Of a DNA stretch of 64,000 nucleotides, positions 40,343 through 54,434 are shown one piece after another (position 1 is the stretch's first letter; every line of letters begins with the position of its first letter). Source of the DNA: Lumbricus rubellus (lineage: Eukaryota; Annelida; Clitellata; Crassiclitellata; Lumbricidae); contig OX243825.1 of NCBI GenBank assembly GCA_945859605.1, forward strand, positions 1,686,326-1,750,325. The letters run 5' to 3'. The position numbers were made by a program, and so were the translations under genes. The notes beneath the pieces are model-generated. The model was given only the letters and a program-made list of their open reading frames with translations. It searched no databases and was not told the origin of the DNA.

Positions 40343-41179
40343 ATGTGGAATCCTCTGATTGGTGACATGGACGGAAACGCCGTTGGCTTCCCAACGACTT
40401 CTACACCCGCCGCAGGACGAGGAAGGGACCTCCTGGTCGACTACGAGGTCGAGTCCAGCCGATTTCGGGAGAAGATCGACTTCGACGACCTACCGAAGAA
40501 AGATCGCAAGAACTTCCTGGTTCCGGAAATGGACGTCGGCAAACTGGAATCGGAAGTCATGGAAAAGGTCAGTCGCTTAGCCAGCGAAAAAAAGAATCCC
40601 ATGAAGCCCGGAAAATTCGACGGAACTGGATCCCTCGAGTCGTTCCTGGCACAATTCGACGTCTGCGCAAGACACAACCGATGGACTGCAGCCGATAAAG
40701 TCGACTTCCTTCGTTGCTCCTTGGAAAAGGCGGCAACGCAGCTGCTTTGGGACTTCGGAGCCAGCACCGAGGTCACGTATGAACAGCTCGTCGAGAGACT
40801 ACGCCAACGGTATGGGTCGGAGGGTCAAGCTGAGACCTTCCGCGCTCAACTCTATTATCGCCGACAGCGAGCCGATGAAACTCTCGGCGACTTGCTGCAC
40901 GACATCCGGAGACTTGTCGTCCTTGCCTACCCGGTCCCGTCCAACGAAACGACGGAAATTCTTGCGAAGGACGCTTTCCTTGAAGCGATCCGCGACCGGG
41001 AGCTGTCTCTCAAGTTGTCAAGCCCCTTTCCAACAACTTGGTTCCATATGGATTCTTTGTGTCCTCAAAGTGCTGACCATATATCTGTTGGTGTGACTTC
41101 TTACAGCATCAACAAAAACTCGGGCCATTGGCTACTCAGAGTCCTCACTAAGGTACCAAAATATCTGACGAGTAATTGA
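40343..41179 (+). pseudogene. Truncated Gypsy gag fused to foreign sequence at the duplication joint
   Basis: The first 224 codons (40343-41014) equal the gag at 61895. Codon 225 onward is read from the TIR element at the start of copy 2 and adds 54 unrelated residues before TAA. The zinc knuckle and all of pol are lost, so it cannot support the element. The frame is preserved at the joint by chance. Confidence 0.9.
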
Positions 41180-41500
41180 ACTACAGCACCCAAAATGCCT
41201 CGTTTATAGTCTCCCACTGTTGCAGTTGTTGAACTTTTTGGACTTCAGGGTTATGTCCAAGCTTTGTGTACAACAGGCAGAAGAAAGGCTCATCCATCTA
41301 TCAGCGTTGTTTCTATGAAAGCAGTTAGTTTGAACATCCAATTTCATCCATATGTTTAAGACATTGCAACGTGACCAATGACCACCCACCAGGGTATGTG
41401 CATCGCTCTGGGAGCCATAAATGGCACACCATTTGGTAGCACATCAACCCCCTAAAGCAGTAGGCTATTGTCAATTCTAAGAGTGCACGGTAATCATTAC

Positions 41501-42052
41501 TCGTCTGCTAACTGGGCATAAGAAACTTGCTTTGTGAAAGCAACATTGTCCTTAAAGTCGACAACTGTCATAATGACTTCTCTATCAATTCTTGACTGGG
41601 TCATCTGTTTCAATCTGATACTGGCTTCTATCAGTTCTATCATGGCCAGTAGTCATGATAACTTGATAAGGCTTGAATAAACTAAGCTTAGTGTAAGACC
41701 CAGATGATGGACCAAAGCAGTGTTTGGACGCATCTCTGATCACAATTTTGTGAGCATGGTGTTGACTTTCCAGGTACAGCAGATTCTTGCCAAGCGTGAT
41801 CTATATCACCACAAGCCAAACTTCGACTGCCAGTATTAGAAGCTGTGGGGGTCGAAAAAATGGCCCTGACCTGACCTTCTATCTCCAACACTTGCTTCAT
41901 TATAACAATGTTCATTATCACTAGTTTGTTTGAACCCATACCATGCATATGAAAGTTATGGCACAATGGCACATTGCAAACCTGATCTATGTCTGGTAAG
42001 ATGTCTGGTACAGGTCAACCCACCCACTGCTTATTAGCCTATATCCAGCAGC
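41501..42052 (-). pseudogene. Decayed TIR-element coding region, copy 2
   Basis: Identical to the minus-strand relic of copy 1, +21,552. Confidence 0.5.
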
Positions 42053-42843
42053 ATTCTGCCGTCCCAGTGCTCACTCAAGGTACATATGTATTAAAAGTGA
42101 TTTTTGCTGTTTGGGCCGAATGTTCGTCAAACAATAGTCTAGCTTGTCTGCTTGATTCAGGCTTGATAAGGAATCTATAAATGTCATGTCCAGGGCTTTC
42201 TTTTTGCAAGTTGATAGTAAACAGATCAATCAGACCAAAATAAATGACTAAATCAGTAAATTGCAAGTATACAACTGAAACAAAATGCAGTACAGCATAA
42301 AACTGAAGCAGGCGCAAAAATCGCAAAATCACTTAAACTTTCGAAACGCTGAGCAAACAGTAAATATTTTCCAAAATTTCTGAAATTATTCACTGTTTAT
42401 TACCTCAACAGGGGTAACAACTTCAGCGGGTACCACATTAAAAATTATGAATTCTAAATTTTTTCATTGGTTCAACGGGCGCCCTAGTATGTATGTATGT
42501 ATGTATGTATGTCTGTCTGTCTGTCTGTTTGTTTGTCTGTCTGTCAGCGCCGATTGTCTTATATGTCTGCCTAGATGTGCCTGCTTTAAATCTATTATCT
42601 GCTCGATAGGCAGATAGACAGACAAAGGGACGAACATATGGACGGATGGACGGACGGACGGGCAGATACATAGATAGACATACAGGCAGATAGATAGACA
42701 GACAGCCATGGACAGCCACAGACACAATGACCAAAAGAGTAAAATTATTTCTTTCAAAGACTGCGCATTAAAAAAGTTTATAATCAAATCATATTTTTCA
42801 GTAAAAAGTCCTTTATAATTATATCTTAGCTAAATAAGAAAAG

Positions 42844-42902
42844 AGGCTGTGTCGCCCGATGCGCTGCCAGCGCGAGGAAGGACTAAGTACTAAGTAAGTA
42901 AG
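42844..42902 (+). mobile_element. 59-bp retroposon end, copy 2
   Basis: Identical to the insertion at 21292-21350 including both flanking 13-mers. Confidence 0.72.
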
Positions 42903-43402
42903 TAAATAAGAAAAGTGAAACGTGCGTTGTTCTAAGCAGTCAGGCGGAACATCCATTGCAATTGCGTTGCTGTTCTAACTTTGCAGCGGCAATAACAGTC
43001 ATACAGAACTGCTACAAACAAACAAACAAAACAGAAGCTTCCTCGACATGTATTATTAATGGCGAACGCTATTTACAACTAAACAACAATATTATCATTT
43101 TATCAAATTAATTAGGAATGCAATGCACAGTGTAATAATTATGGACGAGTCAACGGTGACGGTCCCACGCATTCACGTAGAACATAACAACGGATTCACG
43201 TCGACGGCTGACACTGGAACAGTAAGTTGTTGTTGTTGTCGTTCTGTCGTTGTCATTCCTGTTGCTCTTGTTGTCGTCGCTGCTGTTTAAATCGTTGTTG
43301 TTGCTGTTGCCATTGTTTTGTTGTTGTAGGCCTAGTTGTAGTTGTAGTTGTAGTTGTTGTTGTCGTTGTCGTTGTTCTTTTGCTGTTGTAGTTGTAGTTG
43401 TG

Positions 43403-43456
<54 letters not shown>

Positions 43457-43870
43457 TTTATCAGTGTTGTTGTTATTATTGTTGCTGTTGTTGTTATTGG
43501 TCTTGGTGTCGCTATCATTCTTGTTCCTTGAGCAAAGAAGGCATGCACTGGCCAGCAGTAAAACATCCAGGTCAGAGGCACATGTCAGATATTCGATATA
43601 AAAAGACAATGGTCATTGTATGGAACGATCTTAGACATTCGCTGGCGGAGAATTGCAGAGCGACACGTACACAGGCAAAGACACAGAGGCAGAGGCAGTG
43701 ATAAATAGAGAGCGACCGAGAAAAGAAAGACAGAGAAAAGAAAGAGAGAGACAGAGACAGTGACAGAGAGGTTGAAAGAAAGAAACAGAGAAAGAAGCAG
43801 TGAGGCAAGGAGACGAAGAGACAGGTCGAGCAGACGGGTATACACAGCAGAAAGACAAAAGTCGTACGAG

Positions 43871-43918
<48 letters not shown>

Positions 43919-45546
43919 AAACAGAGAGATATGCAGGCAGACAGGTGGGCCAAAGTGTACTCCATCGTTCTTCCATTGTTATCCATTCCATTGTTATCCA
44001 CTCCATTGTTGTCGCCTTTCCTTCATCCATATAAAAATTCCAATCTATCTTCCATCATCAAGATAATCCATCGCTTGTAAACATATAACCATAGAGATCT
44101 AACCTCTGTTATGGCAAATGCGCCAAAGCAAAATTCAACAATATTCATACTTAGCTGACATATTATTAGTCAGTGTCTTCAAGCGTGTATCACCTTTCAG
44201 AGACACGCAAGAAGTGCCAAGAACACATACATGGAGTCATAGACACGTTCAAACACGCAAACAAACACATGCATACACATAGGCACGCACAAGAACAAGC
44301 GCACGGACGCATGCACAATTAAGATCTGGTCCACAAACACACCCACCCATACACTTGCACAAACACACACAAAGGCACATACGACCGCGAACACACATAC
44401 ATCCACACAGTCAAGCACATAAGACATAACACACTTATATAATTTACATCAACACAACCAAGCGCATGCAAACACCCACACAAACACATGTAGGCTACAA
44501 AAAGATGCACAAACACAGACACACATGCAAACACCCACACAAATAGATGTAGGCTACAAACACATGCACAAACACAGACACACATGCAAACACCCACACA
44601 AACACACACACAAGCATACAGAGACACACACAAACAAACACAGACATACATAGGCACGCAGAAACCCACGCAAACATTGTGACACATTCGTATCTCAGAC
44701 GCATAAAAGAAGACGAACGTTAGTTAGTCACGAAAGTCTTGCGTGAAATTTAGTCCATTGCTCTGTGCATGATATGATATGGGAGGCGTGGATATGGATA
44801 TGGTGGGGGCATGGACCTCTTTTCTAAAGACCGTCCGCAAAACGGTCTCTCTTTTAAATATAATTTTATAGGCGCCCCTTAGTCTACCACTCCCACACAC
44901 ACGCACACGAACACACACACACCTTCGTGAGATACTTGTTAAGGCGCTATGTAAATGGACATAGGCTATACGCACATATACACACACATTATAAATTATA
45001 TACACGCGCACACACACACACACACACATGCACACGCACACACACACACACACACGCACGCATCCACGCAAACATGCATGCGCACACGCACACATACACG
45101 CATACGCACGCGCGCACATACATGCGCACACGCAAACGTACACACATGTACACGCACACCCATACACCCACGCTAACACCCACGCTAACACACACACACA
45201 CACAAAATAATACGCATTAATCCAACCTTTCCCTTCCTCAATTCACCTGTCCAGGCTCTCCTAACATTCGTCCAGAATCTTCGTGGACTCACCACGAGTC
45301 TTTGTAAACGGTCCGCGAGTCGCTTAGCAACCGTTGCTTAGCAGCGAGCTCCGATTGAAACATCCTGTACGGCGCTTGCTTGATGGGACGCTGGACGGCG
45401 AAGGGGAAGGGTGGGGCAAGGGTGGTCGTGGGCGGTGCAGTTTTAAGCACCGGTGTTATGTCGATAGCACATTGGTGGTAAGTTTATGTGTGAAATCGCA
45501 CCATCTGGTGTTAACTCTGCCGTTCATTCTCTTGAGTTGGTAGATG

Positions 45547-45606
45547 GGGGGTGGTGGTGTAGTGGTGGCGTCGGAAACTTGAAGCCGGAGGTTTCCAGGT
45601 TCGAAT
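45547..45606 (+). repeat. tRNA-derived SINE head, copy 2
   Basis: Identical to 23995-24054. Confidence 0.55.
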
Positions 45607-46840
45607 GGAATGGTATAGAATAGCAGAGAACAGTATTGAATAGTATAGTATAGAATAGAATATATTTGATTTGATTGGATTGGAATGGAATAGAATAGAA
45701 TAGATTGGATTGGAATAGAATGGAATGGAATAGTAGGCCTATAGAATAGAATGGAATGGATTGGAAGAGAATGGAATTGTATGGAATAAAATTCTAAACT
45801 CGGTCAAGCAGGCAGAAAGTTCATTCACACGAAAAACAGTTCCAATCTTCGATAAATCAATACCACATTAGAATCAGTTTATTAGGTCAACTTTAATGGT
45901 AAAAACAACTCAACCGCTTTTAACGCAATTCCTTTTTGAAATTGAATTCCAATAATATGAGTTAAGCCTATGTAAACGCACTGTTGTTGCCAAGCGATGC
46001 CGAAACCGACACGCTATAAACGACTCAGTATTATAGCGGACACTCGCAAGGAAAGAGTGCGTAGTAATCGATCCAAAATGTCTTATTTGAATTAAATAAA
46101 TTGACGTCGTTACATAACAGGACGACATAAAAGATGTTTTTATTGCATAACATGTCGTAAAAGATGTTTCATAGCTGCGGTCTTCAAGACACGCAATCTT
46201 TTTGGAACAATATATTTGTCACGAAAGACAATTTACCACGCGACTGATAACTATTTTTGCGTTCCGTACAATGCCGCCCAATATAATTCGCCTCAAATTC
46301 AAAACCCTTTTCTTCTTTCGGATTGCAGGTTTCCTCTCAAGTTATAATAGATGGCTGAAAGAAGACGAAGCTTTCAAAAGCAGTGAACCGTGTCGCCACC
46401 GTGATCGAGCAGGGTTTGCACTTAACGCATGCGCATGGCGATGAATATTAATTACGCGGCGGGTCAGCATAACAGGATCGATTCAAAATAGAGGACGCGT
46501 TGGTATGTGAACGAGACGATCATTGCCCGAGTTGGTTAATATGGCGATCGATTATTAGTCAAAAGATAAATGGATGGATGGTGGATGGATGGATGGATGG
46601 ACGGGCGGACGGACGGACCGTCACGGACGGATAGATAGATAGACAGATAGATGGTAGATTGAATTGTTGATTAACTTGATTGACTGATTGAATGACTGAC
46701 CCCCCCCCCCCCCCCTAACCAATCCCCCAGTTATCTTCTCACAATTATCACACTGCACAGGTGGAATTTAGACAAAGATTGCGAGACAGAGAGTCATAAC
46801 CAGAAAGTGAGAAAGGCATAGGCCTACACAGAGAGAGACA

Positions 46841-47057
46841 TAGGGCTCTTTAAAGAAATTTTTAGAACTGCACAACTCCTTTTTCTGCCCATCCGCCATT
46901 GCAAAATTACTTCCAATCGTAAGGACAATGGCCATTTTTTGCTAGTTTTAACTGTACAGAAGTGCTTCTACAACTGCACAAATTCATTTAGAACTGCACA
47001 ACAGTCCACATTTTGTGTAGGGCTGTAGGCCTATAACTGCACGTTTAAAAAACCCAG
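46841..47057. mobile_element. hAT-like MITE, CAGGGCT family, copy 2
   Basis: Identical to 25289-25505. Confidence 0.62.
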
Positions 47058-47685
47058 GAGAGGCATAGATGAAGAATGACGGACTGCAGAGACAGACAGA
47101 GTCAGAGACAGACAGAGTCAGAGGCAGACAGGAATTATAGTAGGCTATAACTACATGTGCATGCCTCTAAGAGTCTAACCGATAACCCTTCAAACAATTT
47201 TGAAACAAACTAAACGCATTCTTGTGGAATGCTTCTAGAATATCTTCGAAATAACCTATCGCCGGAAACCGGAAATGTGTACAGCTGGGACAAGTTGCAC
47301 CATCACCAGAAAAGGTCACCTAAAAGTAGTCCCTTTGAAATCACTACGCGTCTTTCGCATTCTGTTTACTGGACTGAGCGAAAGATGAACGACCTGCACA
47401 ACGTGATCGCAGTGCAAACGAATTTCTCAAGAAAGCAGCTGCCGTTTGTGCCAGAGAACAAAAGAAACGACCGCGAATGGTCTCCTATTGTTTTCTGGAG
47501 ACAAAGCTTCGAATGCGGCGATCAATAGAATGTGCATGCTATGCGTAACCTTTTCAATTCACAAGACCCACGGTCGTGAAATGTTTAGTATGTCTTGTCC
47601 AATCGAACTATTATTGCAAACCCGTAAACAACCACAAGAAGACTAAATCTGCCTCTGTGCAGTAAGTAGCCTAGTAGGCTACTTC

Positions 47686-47935
47686 CAGCGCTGAAAGTGG
47701 TTTGGAAAAGTTGCCGGGTCTGACTTTCGCAGACGAGCACTCCTTTGACCTGTAAATTCTTCTGACGATGCTCTGTTTAGTTATTTGCCCAAAATTATCA
47801 TAAATCCTACCATTTTTACTTAGTTTTGGCACCTGGCGATCGTCTTTGCGACCCTGCTGAGACCCGGCAACAGCAGGTCTCAAAAATCGATGCCGGGTCG
47901 CAGACCCTGATCGACCCGGCTCACTTTCAGCCCTG
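47686..47935. mobile_element. hAT-like MITE, CAGGGCTGAAAGTG family, copy 2
   Basis: Identical to 26134-26383 including flanks. Confidence 0.85.
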
Positions 47936-47995
47936 GCTACTTCACATATTCAATGTTATTCAATGTTATTAATATGTATGTACATGTAGGCCTGT

Positions 47996-48178
47996 CATAG
48001 GCGTACGAGGTGGGAGTGCAGGGGGGCAATCCCCCCCAAATTCGGGCAAGTTTTGTGTTTTTTTCGGGCAAAAACCCGAACGACTAAAAAAAAGGTCATC
48101 AACTTTTTCACGGATGCATTTTTCGGGCAAAAGTTCAATCTTTGCCCCCCCACTGCTGAAATCTCCCGTACGCCTATG
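47996..48178. mobile_element. hAT-like MITE, CATAGGCGT family, copy B duplicate
   Basis: Identical to 26444-26626. Confidence 0.92.
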
Positions 48179-48769
48179 AGGCCTGTGTATGTACATATGT
48201 ATGCACGTATGTATGTATGTATGTATGTATGTATGTATGTATGTATGTATGTATGTATGTATGTATGTATGTATGTATGTATGTATGTACGTACGTACGT
48301 ACGTATGTATGTATGTATGTATGTATGTATGTATGTATCTATGTATCTATGTATGCATGTATGTATGTATGCATGTATATATCTATGTGTCTACATGTAT
48401 CTATGTATGTATGCGAGCGGTGAAAACAGCGTCAAACAGTGGCATCGTGAATTTCCTTGCGCAGGTCTATGCATGCCTTTGATCAAATAATTATTATAAT
48501 AGCATAGGCTATTAATTATTTGGTGGATTGGATGATTGTTCAAATCTCTATTGTCTAAAATCTTCTTGTTCGATTTCCTCCAGCTTCCTATTCAGCAATA
48601 AGCTACAGCTTACAGCCTCACAATCAGCATGGACTTCAACTGTTACAGAGGTCGCATCATATAGAATTCATGCAGCAATTATTTTAAAAATTACATTTCA
48701 GTGTTGTTTGCGAAGTGCAGATGAGATTCTATGATAGATACCAAGCCAGACAAATGGTGGGGTCCAAAT

Positions 48770-48992
48770 TCATTCATTCATTCATTCATTATTCAATAAA
48801 TTAATTTGTATAGCGCCTCTTCAAGGAGACTACTCAGAGGCGCCCCAAACCCCAGCGTCGTAAAAATAAAGCTGTCCTATAGATGAGAGATAAATGCATG
48901 AGCATGAGTTCTAGAAATTGAGCAGAGTGTCAGAGGAAGACCGTTCCAGGCCGATGGTCTAACTGTTCTAACACCAAGAAGGCTCGGTGTAT
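48770..48992 (-). repeat. SINE-like repeat with hairpin tail, copy 2
   Basis: Identical to 27218-27440. Confidence 0.6.
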
Positions 48993-50690
48993 ACATACAT
49001 GTGCGGTATATTACATAACATTAAGCTAAATATTTCAAATTTATAATTGCTGAATGCATTTATCTGAATATAATTTGCTTTTTCACTTTAACTATCTCTC
49101 CCTTATTTAACTAGAAGGCATAATTATGTTTTCAAATATCGTGAGACCTTCTGGTATAGCATTTACCTCCTAAGTTCTTTTCTCTGTGATAGTGAAGAAA
49201 ATTGTAGAAATTCTTGTAGAAGAAAATTTTAAAGCAATGCTATCCATGCTCTATGATGATAAAAATCACTAAGCATGAACCCAACACTGCAGACTTCTCT
49301 GTTTTGTACTTCTCCTCTCTTCTCCTCTCTTCTCCATTGCGCACTCTTTCTCTCTTATACAGACTTCACGTCATGACAAAATGACACAGGTTTGTGCATG
49401 ATGCATACATGACATTGCATGACATTGCATGACATTGTGCTGACGATTGTAAAAATGACGCTTTACAACACATAGGTACAATCGTGTCAAACGGTAAAAC
49501 CATATTGTTTAGGTTCGTGTTTGTCAGCAGAACAATAGTATTGCATTTCCGGAACTCTTTGTCCTGCACGTGCACTGCTTTCAAATAAATGTAGTTTCCG
49601 GCATACGACATCAACACAATACATCTCTTATTTATGAACAATTTTTGCATGCTGCGGAATGCCATGCTATAGAGTATAGAGTAGGTGCGTGCCTTCATAT
49701 AAAGCCTGACAGGGAATTCTGTGCGTAACTGGTTTTATTGATCATTCAGATATTGTTAGACTAATTTTATTATAACGATCCTTAAATGAACTTCATTTGC
49801 AAGAATTGTCTGGTAAAACTCAATAGCAAATGGATAAGTAATGGTGGTGGTGGTGGTGATGGTGGTGGTGGTGATGACGATGATGATGGTGGTGGTGGTG
49901 GTGTTGGTGGTGGTGGTGGTGGTGGTGGTGGTGGTGGTGGTGGTGGGGTGGTGGTGGTGGTAGTGGTGGTGATGGTGGTGATGGTGGTGGTAGTGGTGGT
50001 GGTGGTGATGATGATGATGATTATGATGATGACGATGATAATGATGATCATTAAAATTACTTTTATTCTGTTTTTGCCGCCACCTGAATATGTCAGGTCT
50101 TTTAAATGCAAAATTGCCTTTTGCCGTTTTATTGTAACAGTAACGTGTTCAGAAGAAAAATGATTGAAATGAGAATTAATTAATAAGTTAAAAATAGAAA
50201 TAAATTTCAGATGGTTCGGTGCAGTATTTAATATAATTTACGCTGACGTAGCACTCTTATAAAACGACCAGGAATTTAATTGTGAGACAAGATGGCGCCG
50301 ACTCACTTATCAGACAAAATGACGTCGCACAGAAACATTGGTCTATAGGCCTACTCGATTCATACATCATGGATTGATTTTTTAACAACAATAATCTACA
50401 ACATACGAATCGTCCCGCAAAGCTCTACACACAGACGAACGTCAAACCCCTGGACTTGTTTATCAACGTTGTATACAGTAAAAAAAATCCTGTTCACTTT
50501 CACTTCTGTGCTTTTGTTAAGTTTATCGAATTTCCTCGGCTGAATATAGGCCTATTCACTTCTACATGGTCTCCTCTTTCCATATTATATATCTTCCTCG
50601 ATTCCTTCCAAGTATATTTTGACGGACTAACCCGGGACTTGACTGCACTGCGGATATCGACCGAGTCTCTGAACAGTGTAGGCTAACATT

Positions 50691-50964
50691 CATAGGCGTA
50701 GGGTACATTTCCGGAGGGGGGGGGGCAAAAGTTTCACTTTTGCCCGAAAAATCTGAAGACTTTTTTTCCGTCCGCCCGAAAATTCCCGTTACTTTTCCGC
50801 CCGAAAAATCTGACGACCTTTTTTTTTTTAGTCTAAATTCCGAAATTTCTTAATTTCTTTATACATTTTTTTACTTTTCCCGGACTGCTTGCCCGAAAAA
50901 CCACACTTGCCCGAATTTTGGGGGGGCATTTGCCCCCTCTGGACCCCCGTCTCCTACGCCTATG
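50691..50964. mobile_element. hAT-like MITE, CATAGGCGT family, copy C duplicate
   Basis: Identical to 29139-29412. Confidence 0.93.
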
Positions 50965-51402
50965 CTAACATTCAGACTATAGATCTATATGAACCACTCC
51001 ACTCTGTTTTCTGTATAGAATCTCATAACTGTCAACGTTTAGCCGTGTAACTTATACCATGGCGTGTTAGCTCTTCTGTATCCCCTTGAATCGTCGCGAT
51101 ATAAAACTTCCTAAATAATAATAACAGTATATCTGCTTACGTTGGCTCTCGAACAGCGCTCAGGATTTGTGATTCAAATTACAACTGTATTAATGCGCAT
51201 TTCTTTTGCAATTTCACATGTGCTTTGTTGATCTACCAGTGCAGCACATGAAAGTCTATACTTGTTTACTTTATCGATCTCTATTATACAATGTAGACTT
51301 GTGAACGGTACTTTTATGGCTTGAAGTTGGCAGTTTTGCAGGAGGGGGGGGCACAAAAGGCGAAACTATCAAGTGAAGCCTTTTAAAGTAGACAATATCT
51401 GA

Positions 51403-51434
<32 letters not shown>

Positions 51435-51492
51435 TACATAATTATATATAGTTAAGGCGATTTAGGACGAGTCTTCATGCAAGTGTGCATAT

Positions 51493-51642
51493 CAGGGTGA
51501 GAATTGCCGGAGGGTTGGGGGGGGGGGGTTCAACCCCCCAGTCTTTCTTAGAGCCCCATGTTAAAGTATGTTTTTCATACCCCAATTTCAAGTTTATCAT
51601 ATAGGCCAACCCCCCAGTTATTTTTCCACAATTCTCATACTG
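51493..51642. mobile_element. hAT-like MITE, CAGGGTGAGAATTG family, copy 2
   Basis: Identical to 29941-30090. Confidence 0.88.
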
Positions 51643-52575
51643 GTGCATATGCTATATAGGTCTAGGCCTACTTATACAATTCGATATTATAAATATAAAA
51701 GTATAGGCTAGGCCTATATACAATTTTATACTAAGCAATGAACCAAATATTGGGTCTTTAAGTGCTTTTGATAACATATAATTATATATAGGGCCTATGC
51801 AATAAGGCTCATATATATAATTATATATACACATATATATTACAAATACTTGCATTCAACAAATATATATAATTACAATGTATATATTATTCTTGTGGAT
51901 ACACTTGTGAGCATATAATTTTTATATAGTCGATCGATAGTTTCGGGTTTCATCCCGTTGTGTGCAATGTGTATATACGCTGTCGATCTGACTGCGTGCA
52001 ACAATTCTGTTCTGTTGATTCTCTCTAATTCATTCATCATTGTAGCAATGGAGAATACGATGAGCAAACACAGAGAGAAAGACAAACACAGATCGAGAGT
52101 CAGAACGAGAGAGACAAAGACACAGACATAGGCCTACAGAGACAGAGACAGACAGACAGGCAGACGAAGACTTAGACTGAGGCAGAGACATATACAGAGA
52201 AATACAGTCATAGAGACAGAAAGACAGCGAGGGAGAGAAATACAGACAGACAGACAGACAGAGCCGGTAAGAAAGAGATTTCAATGCCTTTTGGCATTAG
52301 CATCTCATTTGACATCAAAAGGATAGATTTTTATAGTTTTCATGGTTGAGTTATTTGCCGGAGGAAAGACGAAAGAAAGGGAATCGATTTTAGAAGATGC
52401 AGAATAACTGCAGATACAGTGCAAAAGAAGACTAAAAGGAGTAGGCCTAGCCTAGATCTAATTGAGGAAGCAAGGTTAGTGATGAGGAAAGTAGAATTGC
52501 ACACATATAGGCTAGGCCTACGATATTATACAATAAAATAGAATAAACTTACACTTTTATTTATCTATTTATTTT

Positions 52576-52788
52576 TCCATTTCTTTTGCGCCCCTTCAAG
52601 CTCTCTACTCAGAGGCGCACCCGACTACAGCGCGGACGCTGCATCGGAGTTTCACGCCGTAGCGCCCGAGCAATAATTGCGAGTGAAGGACATGCTGGAG
52701 GTCCTTACGAGGCGGCTTGAGGTGGATTTGAACCTGGAATTCTCTGGCTCCAAGGCACCGACGCCACAAAATACTCCACCGCATCCCA
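52576..52788 (-). repeat. tRNA-derived SINE, copy 2
   Basis: Identical to 31024-31236. Confidence 0.68.
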
Positions 52789-54434
52789 CAATACAGTTTC
52801 ACGTGACATTTCAAAATGTTAAAAGGATTGAAAAGTAGGCCTACAGAAACGGTAAAACACTGCTGGCACTCAGTCTGGTCAACCGTGCTTAGGCTACCTG
52901 GCATTCTCGTGGTCCTTACACAGCCAACCTTTCGTTGAGCAGTTTTAACCCCTATAGGCCTACCTGCGCATTTCTACAGGTCCAATGAGCCACCGGATGA
53001 TTATAGGAAAGAGAACAGCAGAGGCACAGACAGACAGGGAAGAAGAGAGTAAGAGACAGACAAGCAGAGATACACGTGGATATTTCTGCCTCAGTCTACC
53101 CAGCACGTTCATTCAATACTTTTTCTTTCATCAAAATGGTATTCGGACTATTATACATAAATATAAAATTATAATCATCGCAGCACTGTGACAACGACTT
53201 AGGTCTACTTAATTATTAAGTTGGGCTTCTTCGATTCATGTTTGTGCTTATTTATTTTTAATGATGTCGTGCGCCCCACTTCCGCAGTAAACAATATGGC
53301 GGACAATTACGTCGTGAAACGTACGACAGGATCATTAGGCGACCTGCCTGTGCACTTTCAATGTAGGCTAAATTGTGTCGAGAACGGTATTAAAATGTCT
53401 TCGTTACAAAACACCGTTCAAATACACCACTGGCATATAAACTTCAGCGTAATATGGAATGATTTAAAGTTCTTTTTGTGTTAAGAAAGTAAAACGACAA
53501 ACCCAGTGCTTAGGGTTTTTGTTTTACCCTTTAATGCCGGAGGGTATTTGGATTTCCCATACATTTTACTACACTCTCGGCATCAAAGGTTTTAAATAAC
53601 TTTTAAGCTTTGCATGACAGGTAGGCCTATATCAAAATTACGGATTTTCATCGATTAATGAAATTTTAAAATTTGGAGATTAATTATAAGTATTTTAATC
53701 GGAACCAACCCCCAAGAAAGTTTGCATTTAATACTACTGCAGGCTTGTATTATTTTGTTTCTGAATTATCAATTCAATTGCAGGTGACAGTCTTGTCACT
53801 ATTCCAAAGCTGGTGTCAGAATAGTCACAGAGAAAGTGACTTCATTACACATGACTCTGTGAGAAAATATGATCATGAAAGTATGATGAAACAATGTCTG
53901 TCAAAAATAAGATTTATTACTCAAAAATCAAACTTTTCAAACGAAAAACCTATCACAAATACAGAGGAAGACCCAGCTGTAAGGTCAAGTAAATGCCTAT
54001 ATTTATAGCACATAATATTCATAATGCCTCATATTTTCCTTATTTGGACACTTTCAACAATCAAGAAGTCAGCAACGTCTTGCGAGAAATTCTACAATAT
54101 TTTCCTTTTATGCTAAACCTATTCCAAGGAAAACAAATGTCACTATCGTCACTGCCTTCCCAGAAACGAAACAGCTTTAAACGATTTTGAGTTTGCACCA
54201 TCTGTAGATGATGTTCCTGCGATGGTATCTATCCAATAACTACAAAATTAATTTCCGCCACAGCTAGAATTATTCTGGTGGAACCGGTCACAAACCTGGA
54301 AAAAGGAAAAGGAGTGCGTCTAAGTCTCTGCATGGAAACCGTAAGAATCTGATGTCGCAGAGCGCAGAAACTATTACACTAAATGATCGGGTTTGTGGTG
54401 GAATGGATCCTGGTCGTGCTAATTTATTTCCACG

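Larger units (their letters stand above)
19463..41014. repeat. 21,552-bp tandem duplication, copy 1
   Basis: Direct tandem copy. The left edge lies in the TIR element and the right edge in codon 224 of a Gypsy gag. CAAG occurs at 19459-19462, 41011-41014 and 62563-62566. The base before CAAG at 41010 matches 62562 but not 19458, and the base after matches 19463 but not 62567. The breakpoint is therefore a 4-bp microhomology. Every position I compared with copy 2 is identical. Confidence 0.95.
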
